Part shown: positions 6,608 to 12,156 of the stretch, piece after piece
Layout of the letters: each line of letters begins with the position of its first letter
Position numbering within the stretch: position 1 is the stretch's first letter
Assembly (NCBI GenBank): GCA_041160955.1
Contig: JBEAVK010000123.1
Coordinates: 1-12,156, forward strand
Direction of reading: 5' to 3'
Source of the DNA: M3007 sp041160955
Lineage (GTDB): Bacteria > Bacteroidota > Bacteroidia > Chitinophagales > Saprospiraceae
Length of the DNA stretch: 12,156 nucleotides
Notes under the pieces: generated by a model
What the model saw: the letters and a program-made list of their open reading frames with translations, nothing else
Database searches by the model: none
What the model was told of the DNA's origin: nothing
Translations under genes and position numbers: made by a program

Positions 6608-6796
6608 TTACTTAATTTCGCGGTGAACAGTATAGCGGCGCATGATCGAGTTGTATTTCTTTAACTCAAGACGCTCTGTAGTGTTCTTACGGTTTTTTTG
6701 TGTCACGTAACGTGATGTACCAGGCAAACCACTGGTTTTGTGCTCGGTGCATTCCAAAATAATTTGGATGCGGTTACCTTTACTTTTCTTAGCCAT
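6608..6796 (-). CDS. rpmG: Large ribosomal subunit protein bL33
   Basis: This 62-residue basic protein begins MAKKSKGNRIQIILECTEHK and contains S-G-L-P-G-T-S-R-Y-V-T-Q-K-N-R-K-N-T, then LELKKYN, a bL33 signature. It belongs to the 50S subunit near the E site. Only one Cys (residue 16) is present, so the zinc-binding CxxC pairs of the metal-containing form are absent and this is the zinc-free type, usual for Bacteroidota. The gene starts 59 bases after the rpmB stop and is probably co-transcribed with it. Confidence 0.97.
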   Translation of the reverse strand: MAKKSKGNRIQIILECTEHKTSGLPGTSRYVTQKNRKNTTERLELKKYNSIMRRYTVHREIK

Positions 6797-6855
6797 ACGA
6801 GTAGTGTATGTAAATGTTATTGAATCAAGACAAAATTATCATTAAACAGGGGCTA

Positions 6856-7113
6856 TTAACAGCCTGGCTCTGAATTGAAAATGATATCGCCTTTCTTTTC
6901 TAATTTTTTAATATACGTGTAAATACCCAATTTACTGATGGTGCGGATTGCCGCAGCACTCACTTTAAGTGTAATCCATTCGCCTGTTTCAGGAATGAAA
7001 AAACGCTTAACGTGCAAATTTGGGAGGAAACGACGCTTCGTCTTTCTATTAGAGTGCGAAACGTGATTACCTGTGATCGGCTTTTTACCCGTCAAATCAC
7101 ATACTTTTGCCAT
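6856..7113 (-). CDS. rpmB: Large ribosomal subunit protein bL28
   Basis: This 85-residue protein begins MAKVCDLTGKKPITGNHVSH, followed by NRKTKRRFLPNLH, RFFIPETGEWITLKVS and AAIRTISKLG. These are the bL28 hallmarks. The zinc-binding Cys pairs of some bL28 forms are missing. The C-terminal end (GDIIFNSEPGC) is slightly longer than the usual 78-80 residues. It is the first gene of the rpmB-rpmG-DUF4295 cluster. No convincing promoter is seen just upstream; TAGTTTTG occurs five bases before the ATG but without a -33 element. Read-through from the tRNA-Arg promoter is possible. Confidence 0.97.
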   Translation of the reverse strand: MAKVCDLTGKKPITGNHVSHSNRKTKRRFLPNLHVKRFFIPETGEWITLKVSAAAIRTISKLGIYTYIKKLEKKGDIIFNSEPGC

Positions 7114-7229
7114 GATTCAAAACTATTTGAATGTCAATTTGATAATACTTGTTAAAAGAACCTAACAGTGCTCCTGAATTACTGAACCTCAAGCCACTAA
7201 CCGCCAACATTGTTAAGTATAAAAATGAA

Positions 7230-7257
7230 GTGTGCAAACTTTTAACAGTTTACACAC
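7230..7257 (-). terminator. Probable terminator after tRNA-Arg
   Basis: GTGTGCAAAC (7230-7239) pairs with GTTTACACAC (7248-7257) with one mismatch across an eight-base loop. On the minus strand the hairpin follows the tRNA by 12 bases and is followed by TTCATTTTTATA. The T run is offset, so termination may be partial, allowing some transcription into rpmB. Confidence 0.6.
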
Positions 7258-7269
7258 CTCGTAAATTTG

Positions 7270-7342
7270 TGACTCCGAGAGGACTCGAACCTCTAACCTT
7301 CTGATCCGTAGTCAGATGCTCTATCCATTGAGCCACGGAGCC
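7270..7342 (-). tRNA. tRNA-Arg, anticodon ACG
   Basis: The 73-base cloverleaf reads on the minus strand: acceptor GGCTCCG paired with CGGAGTC (one G-U), D stem GCTC/GAGC, anticodon stem TCTGA/TCAGA with loop CTACGGA, variable loop AGGTT, T stem AGAGG/CCTCT with loop TTCGAGT, and discriminator A. The anticodon ACG would be modified to ICG and read CGU, CGC and CGA codons. The 3' CCA is not encoded and must be added enzymatically. Confidence 0.97.
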
Positions 7343-7361
7343 AATCCTTGATTTCGGGACG

Positions 7362-7394
7362 CAAAGGTAAATACTTTGGCTCGAAACCACCAAA
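7362..7394 (-). promoter_or_regulatory. Bacteroidota-type promoter of tRNA-Arg
   Basis: On the minus strand TTTG (7391-7394), a 21-base spacer and TACCTTTG (7362-7369) match the Bacteroidota -33/-7 consensus (TTTG ... TAnnTTTG) exactly. Transcription would start a few bases further on, giving a short leader of roughly 12-15 bases before the tRNA at 7342. Confidence 0.75.
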
Positions 7395-7401
7395 TACTTT
7401 T

Positions 7402-9045
7402 TTAAATTTTTATAAATTTTTTCGTGATTTGCTTTTTACCCTGCTCCAATACTAAAATATACATCCCCTGTGGCCAGTTGGATACGTCTAAATTTTTGAT
7501 TTTTGCCTCAAATGCCGGCGGCGCAAATGCCTCATCATAAATTTGCTGCCCGAGCATATTAAACACCCTAAATGCGTATTTCTTCTCATAATCGGGGGTT
7601 TGGTAGCGTATTTGCAACTGTGTGCTTACTGGATTGGGGCGTATTTCAGCAATTTCAAGATCGCCCGTTGTACCCGAGCAGAGTTCCATAATATCCTCTA
7701 TCACCAAGTCCACATCCAATCGTCCTCCTTGGGTCGTAATATCTGCTAATGTTGGTTCATCGCGCAGATTATTGAAAATAGCATCGCGCACGCGGCGGAC
7801 ACAAGTCACTGGACTGGTAAGTGCATCGGCTACATAACCTGCGCATTTTACACTATAAATTAAACCTACAGCACCCGAAGTATGCGGGCATGATGCAGAT
7901 GTACCACCAAAGGGGCCGTGCCAAGTAGTATCATTTTGGTTAATGGTGCGATTTACGGTAGTATATGAACCTGTCCCAGGCGAACCAATATCAATGGAGG
8001 TCGTACCAAAGCCAGCACCAGTTACTTTTTTGCCATTGGCCGCATCTATATTGGTTACTGTGAGTAAAAATTCGCTATTACAAGTGGTGGGCATATCTCC
8101 GTATATGTCCACATCAATATTGGCATTGGCGGTAGCAGCCACATTGAGTACGCCCAGCACGCCCAGCGAATCATATACCATGCACCAAAGCGGATAATCT
8201 GCTGCTCGTGCGTTATCAATACCAAAAGAAGCATTAGTGGCCACTACAAAAGCACCTTCTTTCCCCTTGCTGGTATTGTATCGGCGGCGCATATCCGCTA
8301 CATAGTTATAGGCAGCAATAATTTCACTCTCCAATACTACATTTACGATAGGAAGCACTTTTACGTTCCAGTTAACACCTGTTACCCCAAACTCGTCGTT
8401 GCCCCGAGCACCTACAATACCACAAACGGAGGTGCCATGACTGCTTCCTGTGCCATTGCCGGAACCTTTGCCTGCGCCTGCATCCCAGCCGGTATAATCA
8501 TCGATATAGCCGTTATTATCGTCGTCTTTATTGTTATTTGGAATCTCCTTGTGGTTGCGCCAAAGGTTAGCGACCAAATCAGGATGTTCTTTTTGCATAC
8601 CTTTTTCCAATACAGCTACCACGATACTGTCGCCGGATTGGGTGAGACCGCCAGTGGTGTTTTCCCAAGCACGGGTAAGACCAATCAGGTTCATATCGCG
8701 CTGCTGTATCCAAAACGGGTCATTGGGTGTAAGGCTGCGCTCTTCCGTACTGTGGTCCCATTGTGCCACGGTAATGCTGGGCATACGATTGACCAGCCGG
8801 AGTATTTCGTCTTCACGCCCTAAGCAGGAGGCTGCATCCAAAGAAACTTTATAAATCTGCCAACTTTCGGATAAGGTTCGGATTTGCTGAATACTTGTAA
8901 ATGTTGTACGCGCAATTTGGGGCACAACGGCCTCCAAACTGGCATTGGGCTCTAATTTAATGAGTAATGCACCAGTAATAGCCTGTGCATAAGCGTTGGC
9001 AGTGAGGATTACTACGCTCAAAATGGAAAGAATCGTTTTTTTCAT
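7402..9045 (-). CDS. Secreted subtilisin-family (S8) protein with T9SS sorting domain; catalytic Asp replaced by Glu
   Basis: The 547-residue protein has a signal peptide (1-20, cleavage after AYA), a propeptide-like region to about 105, and a subtilase domain to about 455. The His motif SSHGTS (His203), the oxyanion Asn in TNASFG (Asn271) and the Ser motif GGTSASCP (Ser383) are intact. At the Asp motif the sequence is VVAVLEKGM...HPDL, so Glu147 (codon GAA) stands where D-[ST]-G is expected. NNNKDDDNNGYIDD (170-183) looks like a calcium-type loop common in Bacteroidota subtilases. Residues 461-547 are a T9SS type A sorting domain (IRPNPVS, FNMLGQQIY, GMYILVLEQGK, KKFIKI), so export to the surface or medium through T9SS is expected. 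Activity is uncertain: an inactive or altered enzyme is possible. Confidence 0.93.
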   Translation of the reverse strand: MKKTILSILSVVILTANAYAQAITGALLIKLEPNASLEAVVPQIARTTFTSIQQIRTLSESWQIYKVSLDAASCLGREDEILRLVNRMPSITVAQWDHSTEERSLTPNDPFWIQQRDMNLIGLTRAWENTTGGLTQSGDSIVVAVLEKGMQKEHPDLVANLWRNHKEIPNNNKDDDNNGYIDDYTGWDAGAGKGSGNGTGSSHGTSVCGIVGARGNDEFGVTGVNWNVKVLPIVNVVLESEIIAAYNYVADMRRRYNTSKGKEGAFVVATNASFGIDNARAADYPLWCMVYDSLGVLGVLNVAATANANIDVDIYGDMPTTCNSEFLLTVTNIDAANGKKVTGAGFGTTSIDIGSPGTGSYTTVNRTINQNDTTWHGPFGGTSASCPHTSGAVGLIYSVKCAGYVADALTSPVTCVRRVRDAIFNNLRDEPTLADITTQGGRLDVDLVIEDIMELCSGTTGDLEIAEIRPNPVSTQLQIRYQTPDYEKKYAFRVFNMLGQQIYDEAFAPPAFEAKIKNLDVSNWPQGMYILVLEQGKKQITKKFIKI

Positions 9046-9081
9046 AGACTTTAATATTTTAATTGAATGATAGATACTTTA

Positions 9082-9089
9082 CAAACCTA
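9082..9089 (-). promoter_or_regulatory. Possible -7 element of the subtilase gene
   Basis: TAGGTTTG on the minus strand matches TAnnTTTG and would give an AT-rich leader of about 30 bases before the ATG at 9045. No TTTG is found at the matching upstream distance, so support is limited. Confidence 0.35.
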
Positions 9090-9436
9090 TATAAAAGAAT
9101 AAGATTTGTAAGGTGAAAAATTGAACTGCAAAATTAAGACATCTTGATGAAATTTTAATACATTAACATATTGAATTTTTTATTGAATAAAAAACGTGCT
9201 TGTATATGGGCATTAGATGGCACTAATTCCTTCTTACTATCTATACTAGTAGCCGACCCAGCATGGGCCAAATGTTTATAGCGCAATGTGTAAAAAGATA
9301 TTCGACCCCTAAGGACTTTCGTATAAAAATTTCAGGTGCAGCGCACAGGAAACTGCTGATTAAACAATGCCCACTTTGTGCAAAAATGAACAATGTTGTC
9401 CGAAAACGTACACCAGTTTCACCGAAAATGCTTTCA

Positions 9437-9469
9437 TTTGCAGTATATTAGCCAAAGGCATTGTCTTTG
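9437..9469 (+). promoter_or_regulatory. Probable promoter of the regulator/kinase operon
   Basis: TTTG (9437-9440), a 21-base spacer and TGTCTTTG (9462-9469) fit the Bacteroidota consensus with one mismatch (A to G). The spacing is the same as in the tRNA-Arg promoter. The leader before the ATG at 9486 would be about ten bases long. It would drive both two-component genes with the housekeeping sigma factor. Confidence 0.45.
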
Positions 9470-9485
9470 CTGTATTTAAAACAAT

Positions 9486-10853
9486 ATGCACGAAGCAAGT
9501 ATTCTAATTGCAGACGATAATCCCGGTGTACTCAGTGCTGGGAAACTTTTTTTGAAACGCCATTTCTCTTTGGTAGAAACCACGCGTGAACCCGATACTA
9601 TCCCCACACTACTCCGCGGCCAACGCTACGATGTGGTATTGCTGGATATGAATTTCAACCGTACCAAAAACACGGGCGAAGAGGGCTTATATTGGCTCAC
9701 AAAGATCCGCGAAATTGACCCATCGGTGGTGGTGGTACTCATTACCGCGTATGGCGATGTGGAACTCGCCGTACAAGCCATCCGAAAGGGTGCAGCCGAT
9801 TTTGTACTCAAGCCCTGGGACAACGAAAAGTTACTGGCCACACTATTGGCCGCCCTCCGCTTGAAAGTCACGCAAGACGAGGCCGATTCACTAAAAACCA
9901 AACAAACAGGACGTAACCTTGCAGGAGCAAGGGATTTGCCCGAAATGATTTGGCGCAGCCGCTCCATGCAACAAGTCATGGACACCATTGGCCGCGTGGC
10001 CGAAACCGATGCCAATGTCCTTATTCTGGGGGAAAATGGCACAGGTAAAGACCTGATTGCGCAGGCAATTCATGTGCAATCGGATCGAAGCAGTGAAAAT
10101 TTTGTAAAAGTAGATTTGGGTGCGCTCACAGAATCGTTGTTTGAAAGCGAACTCTTCGGACACGTCAAAGGCGCATTTACCGATGCCAGAGAAGACCGCC
10201 CCGGCCGTTTTGAAGCCGCCAATGGAGGTGTTATTTTCTTGGACGAAATTGGGAATATGCCGCTTCCGCTGCAATCGAAACTACTGACGGTGCTTCAAAA
10301 CCGCACTATTACCCGTGTGGGGGCCAACCGTAGCCGCGATATTGATGTACGGGTAATTGCGGCCACGAACCAAGACTTGTACGAAATGGTGAAAAACCGG
10401 ACGTTCCGCCAAGATTTGATGTACAGGATCAATACAATCGAGATACAGATACCCGCCTTGCGCGAACGAACAGAAGATATTGAACCTTTGGCAACGCATT
10501 TTGCTACACAATTTGCCCAAAAATACAAACGCAATGTGCGCGGGTTGAGCGCGGGTTTGCTCAAGGAAATGGAACGCTACCCTTGGCCCGGTAATATTCG
10601 CGAATTGCGCCACGCGGTGGAACGCGCCGTTATCATGTCGCAGGGCGATACTTTGAATATTGCTGATTTCTTTTTCCGCGAAAATGCCGATTATGCCGGA
10701 GGCGACTTACCGCTGATGAACTTAGAGGAAATGGAAAAACAATTGATCGTAAAAGCCCTTAACAAACACTATGGCAATATTACGGAAGCGGCTAAAGAAC
10801 TCGGTCTTACCCGTGCTTCGCTCTACCGCCGCCTCGAAAAACACAAACTCTAA
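9486..10853 (+). CDS. NtrC-family sigma-54-dependent response regulator
   Basis: The 455-residue protein starts at ATG 9486. The receiver domain (1-125) has the acidic pair D10-D11, phosphoacceptor D54 in VVLLDMNF, T87 and K109. The stretch NRTKNTGEEGL after D54 is a loop insertion. The AAA+ domain (about 152-385) has Walker A GENGTGKD (182-189), Walker B GGVIFLDEIG (247-256) and the RxDLMYRIN arginine region (308-315). The sigma-54 contact loop reads GAFTDA (229-234) instead of GAFTGA. A Fis-type helix-turn-helix ends the protein (431-452, NITEAAKELGLTRASLYRRL). By family it binds upstream sites and uses ATP to open sigma-54 promoters after phosphorylation. The kinase gene two bases downstream is its likely partner. 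Targets are unknown, and no sigma-54 site was found here. Confidence 0.95.
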   Translation: MHEASILIADDNPGVLSAGKLFLKRHFSLVETTREPDTIPTLLRGQRYDVVLLDMNFNRTKNTGEEGLYWLTKIREIDPSVVVVLITAYGDVELAVQAIRKGAADFVLKPWDNEKLLATLLAALRLKVTQDEADSLKTKQTGRNLAGARDLPEMIWRSRSMQQVMDTIGRVAETDANVLILGENGTGKDLIAQAIHVQSDRSSENFVKVDLGALTESLFESELFGHVKGAFTDAREDRPGRFEAANGGVIFLDEIGNMPLPLQSKLLTVLQNRTITRVGANRSRDIDVRVIAATNQDLYEMVKNRTFRQDLMYRINTIEIQIPALRERTEDIEPLATHFATQFAQKYKRNVRGLSAGLLKEMERYPWPGNIRELRHAVERAVIMSQGDTLNIADFFFRENADYAGGDLPLMNLEEMEKQLIVKALNKHYGNITEAAKELGLTRASLYRRLEKHKL

Positions 10854-10855
10854 CC

Positions 10856-12156
10856 GTGAAACAATTACCGTTTACTGAATCCTTCGCTTTAAATATTGCC
10901 TTTCGTGTATTGGCAATCGTGGTTATTATTACCGGTGGGTCGGCTTGGGTACTTTGGAATCCTGCAGCACCAACAACATGGATTTGGATACTTTGCGGAT
11001 TGGGCACCACTGTTGTGGCATGGAATCTATATCGCTATGTGAGCGATACCAACCGACGATTGACCCGTTTTTTGGAAAGTGTACGGTATTCTGATTTTGC
11101 AGTGCGTTTTTCCTCCGGTGAAGAGAAAAGTGCCTCTTTTGCGCAGATGAACCACCAATTTAACGAAGTATTGGAGGCTTTTCGTCAAACACGTGCCGAA
11201 AAAGAGGCCAATCTCTTGTTTATGAATGCTATTGTACAGCACCTGAGCGCGGGTATTTTGGCATTTGATGCACAAGATGCCTTACTGATTTCTAATAATT
11301 CAGCCTTTCAATTACTGGGGGTTTATCGGTTTAGCCATTTAAAAGAATTGCCCAGCATACACCACGATTTGGTGGCTTTCGTAGGTAATTTGAAAGCAAA
11401 AGGCAAAATGTTGTACCAACCTGAATTGAGCAGACAAATTTCCGTTCAAGGGGTAGCACTCAACCTACAAGGCCGCAATGTGCGCCTTATCACCTTGCAA
11501 AATATCCATAACGAACTACAAATCAAAGAAGTAGATGCCTGGCGCGATCTTACCCGTGTGCTGCGCCACGAAATCATGAATTCGGTTACGCCTATTGTTA
11601 CTTTAGTAGAAACGATGAAAGAGATCGTGAGTGTCGATCTCAAGCCCAGTGAGGCAACCGCTGATTTGGAAGAAGCCTTGGATGTGGTGGCATCGCGGAG
11701 CAGGAGTTTGATGGATTTTGTGGAGGCGTATCGTACATTCAGTTCAATTCCAAAACCTAGAATGGAGACAGTAACGGTACGAAAACTGATCGACAATATA
11801 ACGGCGCTGGTATCCGCCGATCTTAAACAGCACCAAGTATTGCTAGAGCAAGCATACGAAGGTAATGGGGATATTAGTATGCAGGCTGATCCCGGTCAAA
11901 TTGAAATGGTTTTGATTAATTTGGTAAAAAATGCCAAAGAAGCCTTACTGGGCGATCCAGCAACGACCAAACCGCGTATCCTGCTCAAAATGGGTACAGA
12001 TGCAAAGGGCAGCCCGTATATTGTGGTGGAAGACAATGGCCCGGGTATTACACCGGATTTAATGCAAGAGATTTTTATCCCGTTTTTTACAACAAAGCAG
12101 ACCGGAACGGGCGTTGGGTTGAGTATTTCAAAGCAAATTATGCAATTGCATGGCGG
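10856..12156 (+). CDS. NtrY-like membrane histidine kinase, 3' end outside window
   Basis: GTG at 10856, two bases after the regulator's stop, opens a frame that continues for 433 codons to the window edge. Two membrane helices lie at about 13-34 and 42-60 with only about seven residues between, so there is no external sensor domain. A HAMP-like linker (about 60-113) and a PAS-like domain (about 120-215, MNAIVQHLSAGILAFD) follow, so sensing is probably cytoplasmic or within the membrane. The H-box is LRHEIMNSVTP with His238; the N-box is INLVKNAKEAL (Asn355, Asn359). G1 is EDNGPGI (Asp393), then FIPFFTTK and GTGVGLSISKQIM. Only the last residues are missing. The tight spacing indicates translational coupling with the regulator and a cognate pair. 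The signal sensed is unknown. Confidence 0.94.
   Translation, partial: MKQLPFTESFALNIAFRVLAIVVIITGGSAWVLWNPAAPTTWIWILCGLGTTVVAWNLYRYVSDTNRRLTRFLESVRYSDFAVRFSSGEEKSASFAQMNHQFNEVLEAFRQTRAEKEANLLFMNAIVQHLSAGILAFDAQDALLISNNSAFQLLGVYRFSHLKELPSIHHDLVAFVGNLKAKGKMLYQPELSRQISVQGVALNLQGRNVRLITLQNIHNELQIKEVDAWRDLTRVLRHEIMNSVTPIVTLVETMKEIVSVDLKPSEATADLEEALDVVASRSRSLMDFVEAYRTFSSIPKPRMETVTVRKLIDNITALVSADLKQHQVLLEQAYEGNGDISMQADPGQIEMVLINLVKNAKEALLGDPATTKPRILLKMGTDAKGSPYIVVEDNGPGITPDLMQEIFIPFFTTKQTGTGVGLSISKQIMQLHG

Larger units (their letters stand above)
9046..9485. other. Intergenic region between divergent subtilase and regulator genes
   Basis: These 440 AT-rich bases should hold the promoters of both neighbours. 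I see possible promoter elements at 9082-9089 (minus) and 9437-9469 (+), an AT-only hairpin (9176-9194) and a small inverted repeat ATTAG/CTAAT (9212-9227). A 62-codon frame at 9263-9451 lacks any recognisable feature. No RNA gene or operator array is evident. Confidence 0.5.

Noticed and set aside
7116..7124. TAGTTTTG just before rpmB as a -7 promoter element
   Set aside because: It is only five bases from the ATG and has no TTTG at the -33 distance; it would imply a leaderless mRNA without other support.
9176..9194. TTTTTTA ... TAAAAAA hairpin as a terminator
   Set aside because: The stem is made only of A-T pairs and no gene ends nearby on either strand; expected by chance in such AT-rich sequence.
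9218..9233. TGGCAC followed by TAATTCCTTC as a sigma-54 promoter near the NtrC-type gene
   Set aside because: The -12 part lacks the essential GC (TTGC), so it does not meet the sigma-54 consensus.
9263..9451. 62-codon frame with a CPLC motif in the intergenic region
   Set aside because: A single CxxC, no conserved context and no promoter or start-region support; it lies where the regulator promoter is predicted.

Overview
The window looks like a chromosomal segment of a member of the Bacteroidota, probably of the Saprospirales/Chitinophagales side. The evidence is the bL28-bL33-DUF4295 ribosomal cluster typical of this phylum, two type IX secretion (T9SS) C-terminal sorting domains, lipoproteins with lipoboxes followed by charged residues, and promoters of the Bacteroidota type (TTTG, about 19-21 bases, then TAnnTTTG). 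The organism assignment is an inference from these features.

Positions 1-3530 form an accessory, decaying region on the + strand. It holds two paralogous lipoproteins (1-654, cut by the window edge, and 983-1774). Between them lie the 3' end of a group II intron (about 660-760, minus strand) and the 5' end of an IS256-like transposase gene (about 805-925). A secreted protein of unknown function (1805-2365) follows. Next are the remains of a T9SS cargo gene that has lost its start codon and its frame (2482-2909), and a small outer-membrane beta-barrel protein (2923-3450). Two hairpins at 2373-2418 and 3469-3526 bracket the last two genes and share the same arm sequence, GGATCTAATG, so they look like members of one dispersed palindromic repeat family.

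Positions 3530-7400 are housekeeping genes on the minus strand. They are a lipoprotein of unknown function, a DeaD/CsdA-type DEAD-box RNA helicase with a DbpA-like RNA-binding domain and a glycine-rich tail, the ribosomal cluster DUF4295/rpmG/rpmB, and tRNA-Arg(ACG) with a very good promoter. Terminator hairpins separate these units.

Positions 7400-9045 (minus) encode a secreted subtilisin-family protein with a T9SS sorting domain, in which the catalytic Asp is replaced by Glu. After a 440-base intergenic region, positions 9486-12156 (+) hold a two-component pair. It consists of an NtrC-type sigma-54 activator and, two bases downstream, an NtrY-like membrane histidine kinase that starts with GTG and runs off the window.

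I found no CRISPR array, no recognisable defence island and no clearly new multi-gene system. The points most worth a second look are the Asp-to-Glu subtilase, the shared palindromes, and the mobile-element debris between the lipoprotein paralogs.
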